A DNA stretch of 64,000 nt, from assembly GCA_964575095.1 (NCBI GenBank), contig CAZNPA010000002.1, forward strand, positions 310,001 to 374,000, written 5' to 3'. Source of the DNA: CAZNPA01 sp964575095 (GTDB lineage: Bacteria > Pseudomonadota > Alphaproteobacteria > Rickettsiales > SXRF01). The notes below the pieces were generated by a model that was not told the DNA's origin, searched no databases, and saw only the letters and a list, made by a program, of their open reading frames with translations. Positions 9,252 to 18,486 of this stretch are shown here, in pieces; position 1 is the first letter of the stretch; each line of letters begins with the position of its first letter. The position numbers and the translations under genes were made by a program.

Positions 9252-10135
9252 CCAACCCGTTCGCGCAAAGCGCAGAACACTGGCAGGTGGTCTTTACCAT
9301 CCCGGCGGCGGCAGCGGGCACGGCGGAAAACTCGTTCGACGATAATACGCTCTCGGTAGCGGCGTTTGAGACCGACGAAGCCAACCACATCTGGACGATC
9401 GAATTACTTTACGAATCCGAACCGGACATGGAGGACATCAAGCGCCGCTTGCTGCTGCTCTCGGCGCTGCATGACGTGCCGCTTCCCGTCGCGACACTAA
9501 AACAATTACCCGCACAGGATTGGCTAAAGGCGGTGGCGCGCGATTTTCCGCCGCTTTCGATTGGAAGATTCTATGTGCACGGCGCGCATGTGAAAGACGC
9601 GCCGCCGGCAGGTTCGATTTCCATCCAGGTCGATGCCGGCGCGGCGTTCGGCTCCGGCGAGCACGGCACGACCAGCGGTTGCCTGGAGGCGATGGAATGG
9701 CTGGCGAAGTCGCATCATTTCAGGAACGTACTCGATATGGGCTGCGGTTCCGGCATCCTTGCCATTGCCGCGTCGAAACTATGGCGCGGGGAAGTGCTGG
9801 CGGCGGACATCGACCCGGTGGCGGTAAATGTGACTAAAGAAAATGCACGCATCAACCGCGCCCGGCTCGATACCGTCGTTTCCGACGGCTACAGCCATGA
9901 GAAAATCAAACGTACGGCGCCTTACGACCTGATTATTTCCAATATCCTGGCGCGGCCATTGGTGGCGTTCGCACCGCAGCTCAAACGGCATTTGCGGGGT
10001 GGAGGGATGGCGGTATTGTCCGGCCTTCTCTCGTCGCAGGAGGCGCAGGTGAAAAGCGCGCACATGGCGCAAGGCCTGAAACTGGAGCGGCGCTTTAACA
10101 ACGGCGACTGGTGCACCCTTGTATTAAGTCTGTGA
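9248..10135 (+). CDS. prmA: Ribosomal protein L11 methyltransferase PrmA
   Basis: This is an AdoMet-dependent enzyme that methylates ribosomal protein L11. The start at 9248 overlaps the ligA stop by 4 bases and gives 295 residues. The C-terminal Rossmann half carries motif I LDMGCGSGILAIAASKL near residue 165 and the catalytic-loop motif ISNILARPLVAF. The upstream GSGEHGTTSGCLEAMEWL segment is characteristic of PrmA. The N-terminal part is the substrate-recognition domain. Translational coupling to ligA is likely from the overlap. Confidence 0.92.
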   Translation: MTNPFAQSAEHWQVVFTIPAAAAGTAENSFDDNTLSVAAFETDEANHIWTIELLYESEPDMEDIKRRLLLLSALHDVPLPVATLKQLPAQDWLKAVARDFPPLSIGRFYVHGAHVKDAPPAGSISIQVDAGAAFGSGEHGTTSGCLEAMEWLAKSHHFRNVLDMGCGSGILAIAASKLWRGEVLAADIDPVAVNVTKENARINRARLDTVVSDGYSHEKIKRTAPYDLIISNILARPLVAFAPQLKRHLRGGGMAVLSGLLSSQEAQVKSAHMAQGLKLERRFNNGDWCTLVLSL

Positions 10136-10166
10136 ATTTGCCGCCGTTTTATGCTAGGATGCCGGC

Positions 10167-11945
10167 ATGGACGTGAAGAAAAAACTATCGGCCATGCGCC
10201 GGAAGATGGCCAAAGAAAATCTCGCCGCCTACATCCAGCCGGTGCACGACGAATTCATGAACGAAACGCCGCCATCTTCTAGTCGGCGCGTGGACTGGCT
10301 TTGCGGCTTCTCCGGCTCGGCGGGCACGGCCGTGGTCGGCAAGGAGAATGCGGCGCTGTTCGTCGACGGCCGCTACGTGCTGCAGGCCAAAAACGAAGTC
10401 AGCGAAGACCTGTTCGCGCAATATAATATCGAGGATAAACGTCCCGATGCCTGGCTGGCCGAACAGCTTAAATCCGGCCAGCGCGTCGGCTACGACCCCA
10501 GGCTCACCACGCGCGACATGCTGAAACGCTTGGAAACGGGACTCGGCAAACATAAAATTGAATGCGTCGCCGTCCCCAACCTCGTCGATGAAATCTGGGC
10601 CGACCGTCCGCCGCTTCCCAATTCGATAGTGACCATCCACGAGCGCAAACTGTGCGGCGAACTTTCCGATGCCAAGCGCAAGCGCATCGCCGAAAACATC
10701 AAAACCGCCGGCGCCGATACCGCCATCCTCACTGCGCCGGATTCCGTGTGCTGGCTGCTCAACATCCGCGCCGCCGACGTCGAAACCTCGCCGCTCTTGC
10801 TGGCGCCGGCCATTATCGACGGTGCGGGCATGGTGCAGTTGTTCGTAAACGCCAACCGCGTGAGCGCCGACGTGGTAAAGCATCTGGGCAAAGAAGTAAC
10901 GCTATGCGCGCCCGATACGCTGGAAGAATATCTGCTGACGCTGGGCAAAAAACACGCCTATGTGCTGTGCGACCAGCAGACGCTACCGGTATGGTATACG
11001 CAGACGCTGGAAAAATCCGGCGCCAAGATTATCGACGGGCAGGATCCGTGCGTGCTGCCCAAGGCGATAAAGAACGCGGCGGAAATCAAAGGCACGCGGC
11101 AGGCGCATCTGCGCGACGGCGTGGCGGTGACGAAATTGTTGGCCTGGCTGGATAAGGAACTGGCCAAGCGGCAGGTGACCGAGCTCGAAGTCAGCGACCG
11201 GCTGCTGTTCCTGCGCGCCGAAAGCCGCCTGTTTGTCGTGCCGAGCTTCGCCACCATCGCCGGCAGCGGCCCGCATGGCGCCATCGTCCATTACCGCGCG
11301 TCCAAGGCCAGCAACCGCGTGCTGGGCAAAGGCGAGTTATTCCTGCTCGATTCCGGCGGCCAGTATCCCGACGGCACCACCGACATCACGCGCACCATCC
11401 CCATCGGCCGCCCGTCGGAAGACCAGAAGGACAAATTCACACGCGTGTTGAAAGGCCATATCGGCCTCGCCACGGCGCAGTTTCCGGAAGGCACCACCGG
11501 CGCGCAGCTCGACGCGCTGGCGCGCCGCTACCTGTGGGAAGACGGCGCTGATTACGACCACGGCACCGGCCACGGCGTCGGCTATTTTTTAAACGTGCAC
11601 GAGGGACCGCAGCGCATCAACAAGCGCGGCGGCGACGTGGCGCTACGGCCCGGCATGATCATTTCCAACGAGCCCGGCTATTACAAGGAAGGCGCCTACG
11701 GCGTGCGCATCGAGAATCTGGTGGCGGTAATCGAAAAGCGGCAGGATCCCAAAGGCAAAAAATATTTCGGCTTCGAGACGCTGACCTGCGCCCCCATCGA
11801 CACCCGCGCCGTCGATATGGACATGCTGACGGCGCCGGAAAAATCCTGGCTGAACGACTACCACGCCTGGGTCTTCACCCAGTTGTCGCCCAACCTCGCC
11901 GAGGATGAGAAAGACTGGCTTTCCAAGCGGTGTGCGGAGGTATGA
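10167..11945 (+). CDS. pepP: Xaa-Pro aminopeptidase (M24B, aminopeptidase P family)
   Basis: This is a dimetal peptidase that removes an N-terminal residue preceding proline. At 592 residues it is the long form with two creatinase-type N-terminal domains (about 1-300) and a pita-bread catalytic domain. Metal ligands can be placed: Asp in FLLDSGGQYPDGTTDITRT (two Asp), His in GTGHGVGYFLNVHEGP, Glu in SNEPGYYKEG, and Glu in VRIENLVAV. It follows prmA after 31 bp. It has no signal peptide, so it is cytoplasmic. The symbol is by family; the exact subfamily name varies. Confidence 0.88.
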   Translation: MDVKKKLSAMRRKMAKENLAAYIQPVHDEFMNETPPSSSRRVDWLCGFSGSAGTAVVGKENAALFVDGRYVLQAKNEVSEDLFAQYNIEDKRPDAWLAEQLKSGQRVGYDPRLTTRDMLKRLETGLGKHKIECVAVPNLVDEIWADRPPLPNSIVTIHERKLCGELSDAKRKRIAENIKTAGADTAILTAPDSVCWLLNIRAADVETSPLLLAPAIIDGAGMVQLFVNANRVSADVVKHLGKEVTLCAPDTLEEYLLTLGKKHAYVLCDQQTLPVWYTQTLEKSGAKIIDGQDPCVLPKAIKNAAEIKGTRQAHLRDGVAVTKLLAWLDKELAKRQVTELEVSDRLLFLRAESRLFVVPSFATIAGSGPHGAIVHYRASKASNRVLGKGELFLLDSGGQYPDGTTDITRTIPIGRPSEDQKDKFTRVLKGHIGLATAQFPEGTTGAQLDALARRYLWEDGADYDHGTGHGVGYFLNVHEGPQRINKRGGDVALRPGMIISNEPGYYKEGAYGVRIENLVAVIEKRQDPKGKKYFGFETLTCAPIDTRAVDMDMLTAPEKSWLNDYHAWVFTQLSPNLAEDEKDWLSKRCAEV

Positions 11946-11981
11946 TTCTCCCCGCTTGACAACTGTGGTACACTGCGTCGC

Positions 11982-12866
11982 ATGGGATATATTCCATTTC
12001 ATATTTTTCTGTTGGCGTCGTTGGTTGCCATGCCTGCGGGTGCGACGACCGGTCAGATCATCGTCACCATCAAGCCGCTGCATTCGCTGGTGGCGGCGGT
12101 GATGGAGGGTAGCGGCGATATGCCGGTGCTTTTGGTGGATGGCAAGGATTCGCCGCATACGTTCCATTTGCGGCCGTCGCAGATGGACGTGCTGCAACAT
12201 GCCGATATCGTGTTTTATATGGGCGACGGGTTTGAGCTTTTTATGGGCAAGGTGTTTGAAACGCTGCCGCCGTCCGTGAAGCGCGCGCCGATGGATAACG
12301 TTCCTGGCCTCACGCTCTATCCCACACGCTTTAATGACGGCGACGAGGGCCCGACGGATATGCATCTGTGGATGTCGATTGCTAACGCCAAGCGGATGGT
12401 CGCCGAAATCACGCGGCGGCTTTCGGAGATTGCTCCCGTCAACCAAACGTACTATGAAACCAACGCCAAAAAACTTGCGGCAAAACTCGATGCGCTGGAT
12501 GCCGAACTGAAAACCCGGACAAAACCTCTTAAAGACAAACCATTCGTGGTGTTCCACGATGCCTATCAATATTTTGAAGCTGCCTATGGCTTGCAAACGG
12601 CGGGTGCGGTCACGCTGCATCCCGAGCAAGGCGTCAGCGCCAAGCATGTACTGGAGATAAGGACAAAAATAAAATCCGCCGCTGCCGCTTGCGTATTCCG
12701 CGAGCCGTCGTTTAATGCGCGGGTGGTGGATAATGTATTGGATGGCACCTCGGCCAAAAGCGGCGTGCTCGATCCGGAAGGCGCGCTGCTTGCTCCGGGG
12801 CCGGAACTCTATTTTCAGTTGATGCGCGGCATCGCCGATGGGCTGTCGCGGTGCCTAATCCCGTGA
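11982..12866 (+). CDS. znuA: Zinc ABC transporter substrate-binding protein (ZnuA-like)
   Basis: This is a periplasmic cluster A-I metal-binding protein of 294 residues. The signal peptide covers about residues 1-22 (MGYIPFHIFLLASLVAMPAG). Likely metal ligands are His in DSPHTFHLRPSQ, His in DMHLWMS and His in FHDAYQYFE, as in ZnuA; the His-rich loop of E. coli ZnuA is shortened to an acidic NDGDEGPTD segment. No ZnuB permease or ZnuC ATPase lies nearby, so it must work with components encoded elsewhere. Its 3' end overlaps the convergent gene at 12855 by 12 bases. Zinc rather than manganese specificity is inferred. Confidence 0.85.
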   Translation: MGYIPFHIFLLASLVAMPAGATTGQIIVTIKPLHSLVAAVMEGSGDMPVLLVDGKDSPHTFHLRPSQMDVLQHADIVFYMGDGFELFMGKVFETLPPSVKRAPMDNVPGLTLYPTRFNDGDEGPTDMHLWMSIANAKRMVAEITRRLSEIAPVNQTYYETNAKKLAAKLDALDAELKTRTKPLKDKPFVVFHDAYQYFEAAYGLQTAGAVTLHPEQGVSAKHVLEIRTKIKSAAAACVFREPSFNARVVDNVLDGTSAKSGVLDPEGALLAPGPELYFQLMRGIADGLSRCLIP

Positions 12867-13667
12867 CGTCGGTTCTATTTTTACCGTAAACGGCGCGAAG
12901 ATTTCCTGACCGTTGATCTTGAATTGCGCGAACAGGCGCAACATACCGGCTTGCTCCGGCGCCAGATGGAACATCACCGTCGGGCCGGCGCGGTCGGCAT
13001 CGCTTTCCGGCTCGTCGCCCATCGCGTGCGTGTGTACGACGGTTTCGTAATCGTCGTAAAAACCGACGATATGCGCGAACGCGCCCATCACCGGCTCCAG
13101 CGTCCTGACTTCTTTGCCGTTCTTATCGAGGACGGTGATATTGCCCATGATTTCTTCGCCTTCGGCCGGCGTCTCGTCGAACGACAGGCCGAAGCGGTAG
13201 CCCTGCACGATCGCCTTATCCGACGGCGGCGCGCCCAAATGGGCGGCGGCGGGTTTGCCGAGATCGGCCATGGCGAATTCCTGATTGCCGTCCATCGGCG
13301 TGACGTCCGCCCAGGCGCGGTAGCCGCCTTTTAGTTTCGGCGTGAAGGTGAAAAGATAGCCGCCCGGCGTATGCGTCGGCTCCGGATGCAGGTGCTGGTA
13401 ATCGGTGAAAGTGGGATCGATCACCAGCAAATGGAATTTTTTCGTATGCACGGTTCTGAGCTCATCTTCGGTGAGCGGTTTACCGTCCTTGGTCAGCTCG
13501 GCCACGACGCGCGCGCTCTTGCCCGGATCCGGCATGCGCTCCGGCGATAATATCAGCGCGATGGAAGGCGGCGGGGCGGCCGCATCAGGCAAAAAAACGT
13601 TATTGGCCAGCGCAAAATAACCGAGCGCCAGCGGCACAAGAATCAACGGGAGATAATAAAGTTTCAT
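12855..13667 (-). CDS. Periplasmic, membrane-anchored protein with putative metal-binding region
   Basis: This 270-residue protein has an N-terminal hydrophobic segment (LYYLPLILVPLALGYFAL) that could be an uncleaved anchor or signal. The body looks all-beta. It contains HTKKFHLLVIDPTFTDYQHLHPEP-type spacing of histidines around residues 75-97, reminiscent of YtkA-like or FixH-like domains used with metal or copper transport, and later HIVGFYDDYETVVHTHAM. A GAGGA ribosome-binding site precedes the ATG. It is transcribed toward znuA and overlaps it tail to tail, suggesting but not proving a metal-related role. I do not recognise the exact family. Confidence 0.7.
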   Translation of the reverse strand: MKLYYLPLILVPLALGYFALANNVFLPDAAAPPPSIALILSPERMPDPGKSARVVAELTKDGKPLTEDELRTVHTKKFHLLVIDPTFTDYQHLHPEPTHTPGGYLFTFTPKLKGGYRAWADVTPMDGNQEFAMADLGKPAAAHLGAPPSDKAIVQGYRFGLSFDETPAEGEEIMGNITVLDKNGKEVRTLEPVMGAFAHIVGFYDDYETVVHTHAMGDEPESDADRAGPTVMFHLAPEQAGMLRLFAQFKINGQEIFAPFTVKIEPTSRD

Positions 13668-13784
13668 AACCTATCCTCGTCCTCGGACGGATAACTCCTT
13701 GCAAATAACACATAAACCGTTAAAACAACAGATAATTCAGAATCCATAACGAGAACAATCCAACAACCACACGGGAGCTTTTTC

Positions 13785-15230
13785 ATGTCCTTTGCAAAAC
13801 TCTTTGTTAAAAAATCCATCAGCGCCATTCAGGCCGAATCGGCAAAAGGCGAATTGAAGCGCACGCTGACGGCGGCCAATCTGGTCAGCCTCGGCATCGG
13901 CTGCATCATCGGCGCCGGTATCTTTGTCATGACCGGCCAGGCCGCGGCCAACTATGCCGGTCCGGCGGTGATGCTCTCTTATGTACTTGCCGGTTTATGC
14001 TGCGTGTTCGCGGCGCTCTGCTATGCGGAACTGGCCGCCATGCTGCCCGTCTCCGGCAGCGCTTATTCTTATGCCTATGCCTCGATGGGTGAACTTCTGG
14101 CCTGGGTGATGGGCTGGCTGCTGCTCCTTGAATACGGCATCGCCGCCTCGACGGTGGCGGTCGGCTGGTCGGGCTATGTCGTGAGCTTCCTCGCCAATTT
14201 CGGCATCGTGATTCCGCCCGAGTGGACGACGCCCACGATTAGCATCAATGAAACGCACGACGTTATCTTCGGCAACGGCTTCAACCTTCCGGCCTTCCTC
14301 GGCATCCTGATGATGACGGCACTGCTGGTGGTCGGCGTCAAAGAATCGGCGACGGTCAACAACGTTATCGTCTTTATCAAAGTGGCGGTGGTGGTTGCCT
14401 TTATTGCCGTCGGCGCGTTCTATATCGATACCGCCAACTGGCATCCGTTCATTCCCGAGCAATCGGCCGATGGCCTGAAATACGGCTGGAACGGAATCTT
14501 ACGCGCTGCCGGTATAGTCTTCTTCGCCTATGTCGGATTCGAAGCCGTATCCACCGCCGCGCAGGAAGCGAAAAATCCGCAGCGCGACATGCCGATCGGC
14601 ATTTTAGGGTCGCTCGCCATTTGCACGATTCTGTACATGCTGGTTTGCGCCGTGCTGACCGGCATCGTGCCTTACACCATGCTGAACGTGCCCGATCCGA
14701 TCGCCGTTGCCGTCGACCATATCGGCGTCACCTGGCTCACCTTCTTCGTCAAGATCGGCGCCATTGCAGGCCTTACCTCGGTGATGATGGTGCTGCTCTA
14801 CGGCCAGACGCGCATTTTCTACACCATGTCGCGCGATGGATTGATGCCGGCGTTGTTTTCCAAAGTGCATGCTAAGTTCCAGACGCCGTGGATCAATACG
14901 CTGATCGTAGGAACCGTCGTCGCATTTGTCGCCAGTGCAACACCGATCTCCATCCTGGGCGATGTCGTGTCGCTTGGTACATTGACGGCGTTTGCCATCA
15001 TCTGCTTCACCGTGCTTTACCTGCGTAAAACCGAGCCGAATCTGAAACGGCCGTTCACTGCGCCGGGCGGGATGATGACGCCGATACTGGGCATCGGGCT
15101 TTGCGGCTATCTGATTTACGGCCTGCTCTCCAACCCGGTGACGATCAAGTTCTACATCGTCTACCTGATAGCGGGCCTGGCTATCTATTTCGGCTATAGC
15201 CGGTTTCATAGCAAACTGCGGGTGGCATAG
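13785..15230 (+). CDS. APC-family amino acid permease
   Basis: This is an inner-membrane amino acid transporter of 481 residues with about 12 hydrophobic segments. The first helix has the APC signature GIGCIIGAGIFVMTG near residue 38. Helix 6 carries GIVFFAYVGFEAVSTAAQEAKNPQRDMP, which is typical of the cationic amino acid transporter/YfnA branch. The ATG follows a GGGAG ribosome-binding site. It stands alone between a divergent gene and a terminator. Substrate cannot be read from the sequence. Confidence 0.9.
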   Translation: MSFAKLFVKKSISAIQAESAKGELKRTLTAANLVSLGIGCIIGAGIFVMTGQAAANYAGPAVMLSYVLAGLCCVFAALCYAELAAMLPVSGSAYSYAYASMGELLAWVMGWLLLLEYGIAASTVAVGWSGYVVSFLANFGIVIPPEWTTPTISINETHDVIFGNGFNLPAFLGILMMTALLVVGVKESATVNNVIVFIKVAVVVAFIAVGAFYIDTANWHPFIPEQSADGLKYGWNGILRAAGIVFFAYVGFEAVSTAAQEAKNPQRDMPIGILGSLAICTILYMLVCAVLTGIVPYTMLNVPDPIAVAVDHIGVTWLTFFVKIGAIAGLTSVMMVLLYGQTRIFYTMSRDGLMPALFSKVHAKFQTPWINTLIVGTVVAFVASATPISILGDVVSLGTLTAFAIICFTVLYLRKTEPNLKRPFTAPGGMMTPILGIGLCGYLIYGLLSNPVTIKFYIVYLIAGLAIYFGYSRFHSKLRVA

Positions 15231-15259
15231 ACTACCTATTGATAAATAATAATAATTTA

Positions 15260-15291
15260 AACCGCGCCCCTCAAAAAGGCGCGGTTTTTTC
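15260..15291 (+). terminator. Rho-independent terminator after the permease
   Basis: The stem AACCGCGCC / GGCGCGGTT with a CCTCAAAAA loop is followed by TTTTC, 30 bp after the permease stop. Confidence 0.88.
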
Positions 15292-15379
15292 TTGTGAAAA
15301 AAGTCACAATACTGTAACAAAACTAGCCAAAATTCTGTGCTATATTAATAGGGTAGAAAACTGTCAGGAGAGGAGTTTT

Positions 15380-16084
15380 ATGGATAAAATTAATACACCA
15401 TTTGAGTTAGAAAAACTGGCCGATACTTTGAGAGGATGGGAGGCTCTCGATGATCGGGTATCGGTTGAATATTATAAACTGCATAAACCCAAAATGGGGT
15501 TTTGGGAGCGGATAAGTACCCCTGGTAACCCATTGTTTGTGGAATCTACCCCAGAAAGACTTGAAGCACGTAATACGGCGCGTTTCAAAGCCTATCCAAA
15601 TGAGGTTGAAGTTAGTCCTGAAATAGCCAGTTTTTTATATGCAGTCGATCAAGAATCCAGCACAAAAAATAAAGAGTTTCTAGAGAGGCATGGTACTGGT
15701 GCCATGTTATTTGCAAGAGGAGCTTTGGGAGTGCCACTTAGGGCAGTTTTAGCTGCTTTATTTCCAGTTACTGCGCCTGATGCTACTGATAAAATAGCCA
15801 AAACATTTGTAGATATGGTTTCTTATAAAAGAGCATTAACAAAATTGATAGAAGAAAGGCAAAAATTAGTTGAACCAATTCTTGGTAATTACAGATTATC
15901 TGAAACTAGCCCAGGAAAATACGCATTAAAGCTACAGAAAATTGAAGAAAGTTCATATTCTATGAGCACCGGTCGCAGCCATGTAACTTATTACACCAAA
16001 GTAGTGCCTGAAGCGGGAATAGATCCGAATTTAGATCCAAAAAATTTACCACCATTACCTTCTATTTCCAGAGATGGGCCGTAG
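15380..16084 (+). CDS. Hypothetical protein, AT-rich gene
   Basis: A protein of 234 residues of no family I recognise. The ATG at 15380 is chosen over upstream in-frame codons because AGGAGAGGAG lies just before it. There is no signal peptide. Residues about 110-130 (GAMLFARGALGVPLRAVLAALFPV) form one moderately hydrophobic helix; the N-terminus is charged and the C-terminus Pro-rich. Codon use is strongly AT-shifted compared with neighbours, and the gene forms a two-gene unit with the GTG-started gene 14 bases downstream. The AT shift suggests acquired or anciently divergent DNA. Confidence 0.75.
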   Translation: MDKINTPFELEKLADTLRGWEALDDRVSVEYYKLHKPKMGFWERISTPGNPLFVESTPERLEARNTARFKAYPNEVEVSPEIASFLYAVDQESSTKNKEFLERHGTGAMLFARGALGVPLRAVLAALFPVTAPDATDKIAKTFVDMVSYKRALTKLIEERQKLVEPILGNYRLSETSPGKYALKLQKIEESSYSMSTGRSHVTYYTKVVPEAGIDPNLDPKNLPPLPSISRDGP

Positions 16085-16098
16085 AAAAAGGCAGAATC

Positions 16099-17586
16099 GT
16101 GAGTATTTATACCTATCCGCAGTCGAAAGCAATCGACGAAGTCACCTTCAAAAAGAGCGAAAAAGGTGGTATTCACGCGTATATTCATGCGCGCACGGAA
16201 TTGGACGCTACAACAATCACCTCTATTATAAACACATTACGTGGCCTTGGTTGGCAATGTATTCCATCGACACTGGATGGAAAGCCTCAGTTAGAGGTGC
16301 GCGAATTCGGCCATGAGAAAAGATTACTTGCTGCTTTGGAGGAGTGGGTTACGGGTGAGGCGCGGATTCAGGATACCCAGGATGATAATATTTCCTTTAA
16401 GGAGAAATTCAAAAAGCGCAGCCTGCAAGCCAGCGGCGTTGCCATGGCCATAGCTGATCTTGGCTTCATTAAATACGGTTGGGAAGAATCGAAATTACAT
16501 AAGATGATCAATCCCGGACACCGTAGGGATTTAAGAGATGCTTTAGCCGGATTTTCTTATCTTACAGGTAGCACGATATTCACTTTATATGGACGCAACG
16601 ATCAATCGGATGTTCAAATTCGTGAAGTGGCAAAAGGTATGTTGCAATACGCAAAAGAAAAAGGTTTGAATATTCCTTCTGATAGCGCTCTTTCTACGAC
16701 AGATAAAAAAGATTCAAAAGGCATTTTCAAAAGAGTTGATGCCCTTTTCCAGGCGTATCCTTCAGAAATTGGCAATATGGCCTATTTTGCTGCGGGCTCA
16801 CTTATCGCTTGGTCTGCTTTGCAGAATCGTGCTTTTGGTAAGACACGGCCAGGCATGACTAAAAAACAAATTCACGAAATGCATAAAGGCGGATGGGGCG
16901 ATACGTTATTAGGCTCCACTACTATGGTATCAGCTTTAATAGGCATCTTTGGCAAAGAAAAAGCGCATGACCCAGATGCGCCTATCAAAAAAGGTTGGGC
17001 AAAGATGTGGGATTATTTAGCGAGTAATCCATTATCCATTGCAGGCATAGGTTATATGGGTAGTACATTATGCCATGCATTTACTACTTATTCAGAAACA
17101 AAAGAAGCAAGACGGGTAGCAAGAGATCTTACAGCACCACACTCAGAACGGATATTTGCTGAATTCAAGAAAGGTGCCATGCCTTGGCGATGTTTGTTTA
17201 TTATCTCTACTATTATTGGTGAAATCCTACTCACTATTTCTTCAAAGGGACATGGTCAAGGTGTTGTGAGTGATAACAGTGTTGACAAAAGCATTATCGC
17301 TTTAACTGCCGGTTTGATTGCTAAACAACCAGTATCAAGACAAAACATTCTAATCGAAGAAATGGCCAATTTCCTCGGCCGCTCCGACGTGCTGGCGACC
17401 AAGAACGAAGAAGTCACCAACCTCCTCCGCGCCGAAGTCGAGGCCATGCGCAGGAATCCGTGGGCGCTGGCATCGGGGCCGTTGCCGGAAAAATCGTTGC
17501 CTGCCGTCCATCCGGCCAAGCTCCCGGCCTGGCAGGCCAAGGTCGCGGCGGAGACGGCCAGCCGAGAGCCGCAGCTTTCCGCTTGA
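16099..17586 (+). CDS. Unknown membrane-associated protein, family shared with 51406-52809
   Basis: This is a 495-residue protein starting with GTG, 14 bases after the previous stop. Order: a roughly 90-residue alpha/beta N-terminal region, a basic KKRSLQ segment, then several hydrophobic stretches (SYLTGSTIFTLYG, YFAAGSLIAWSALQ, GSTTMVSALIGIFGK, CLFIISTIIGEILLTI) separated by charged loops, and a soluble tail. By eye the layout and several anchors match the minus-strand protein at 51406-52809, suggesting two paralogs. Most of the gene is AT-rich, but from about 17360 to the stop it switches abruptly to GC-rich codons. Function is unknown. Confidence 0.75.
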   Translation: MSIYTYPQSKAIDEVTFKKSEKGGIHAYIHARTELDATTITSIINTLRGLGWQCIPSTLDGKPQLEVREFGHEKRLLAALEEWVTGEARIQDTQDDNISFKEKFKKRSLQASGVAMAIADLGFIKYGWEESKLHKMINPGHRRDLRDALAGFSYLTGSTIFTLYGRNDQSDVQIREVAKGMLQYAKEKGLNIPSDSALSTTDKKDSKGIFKRVDALFQAYPSEIGNMAYFAAGSLIAWSALQNRAFGKTRPGMTKKQIHEMHKGGWGDTLLGSTTMVSALIGIFGKEKAHDPDAPIKKGWAKMWDYLASNPLSIAGIGYMGSTLCHAFTTYSETKEARRVARDLTAPHSERIFAEFKKGAMPWRCLFIISTIIGEILLTISSKGHGQGVVSDNSVDKSIIALTAGLIAKQPVSRQNILIEEMANFLGRSDVLATKNEEVTNLLRAEVEAMRRNPWALASGPLPEKSLPAVHPAKLPAWQAKVAAETASREPQLSA

Positions 17587-17748
17587 TTTAGAGGGCGCAT
17601 CTCCGTTAAAATCACCGCGAGGGGCCGGCGCTGGCGAAAGTCAGGATATTGCTCACGTCACGGAGATCGCGGTCTTAGCGTGAATAAAAAGAACATCTCA
17701 TCAGTTATCCCGGCCCTTTTTTATACGCCATCGTTACAAAGGTCGATA

Positions 17749-18486
17749 ATGAAAAGAAACACCACCCCAGGCTTTACGCTGATTGAAATGGCAATCGTTA
17801 TTGCCATCATAGCGTTGGTGGCCGGTGGCATTATTCTGGCTAAGAGTTTACTCGCCGAAGCGCGCCACCGCGCCATTATCAAGGAGCTGAATATTTACCA
17901 GAATGCCGTGGGGCTATTTAAGAACAAGTACGACGTACTGCCGGGCGATATGACCAATCCCAGTAAATACTGGCCGTATGACGTTTCCCATCCCAACGGA
18001 TTCAGCACCAGCGACGGCGGCGGCAACGGCAATGGCATCATCGTCTGGAAAAGCGAAGGGCCGTATGCCTGGAAACAGATGTACCTGACCGGGTTAGTGC
18101 ATGGGCGCATGTCCATGACCACGACCATGACCGATTGCAACCCCGGCACCGGCCCGGTAGGATGCATTGCCGTGCCCGGCGATAATATACCGGCATCGAA
18201 CGCCATTCCCTCCGCCGGCTGGACTATCGGTGTCTGTTCTCGCACGCAAAGAAATGTATTATTTTTCGGAAAGCAGGGAAATTCCGGTCATAAGCTCGCC
18301 ATCAACGGCGTGCTTTCTCCTCTTGCGACGAAGTCCATCGATATGAAAATTGACGATGGCTTGCCGGAAAAAGGAAGCATGCGCGCCACCGACAGCAACT
18401 CAGGCGATTGTCTTTTGGTTAATGACACGTACGATATAAGTAGCACCAGTCTTGGCTGCGGCTTCTATGTTGCCATTGGCTTCTAA
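17749..18486 (+). CDS. Prepilin-like protein with type IV N-methylation motif
   Basis: A 245-residue protein. The ATG at 17749 follows AAAGG and gives a short basic leader, then the prepilin peptidase site PGFTLIEMAIVIAIIALVAGG, with Gly before Phe and Glu at +5, and one hydrophobic helix. After it comes FKNKYDVLPGD and, near the end, MKIDDGLPEKGSMRA. Both motifs recur in the prepilin-like protein at 59622-60635, so they form one family. No pilus or type II secretion machinery lies nearby. Its last 20 bases overlap the start of a reverse transcriptase gene, an unusual pairing. Confidence 0.85.
   Translation: MKRNTTPGFTLIEMAIVIAIIALVAGGIILAKSLLAEARHRAIIKELNIYQNAVGLFKNKYDVLPGDMTNPSKYWPYDVSHPNGFSTSDGGGNGNGIIVWKSEGPYAWKQMYLTGLVHGRMSMTTTMTDCNPGTGPVGCIAVPGDNIPASNAIPSAGWTIGVCSRTQRNVLFFGKQGNSGHKLAINGVLSPLATKSIDMKIDDGLPEKGSMRATDSNSGDCLLVNDTYDISSTSLGCGFYVAIGF

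Noticed and set aside
11955..11981. TTGACA promoter right before znuA
   Set aside because: The nearest -10-like hexamer (TACACT) is only 7-8 bases away, which is far too short a spacer.
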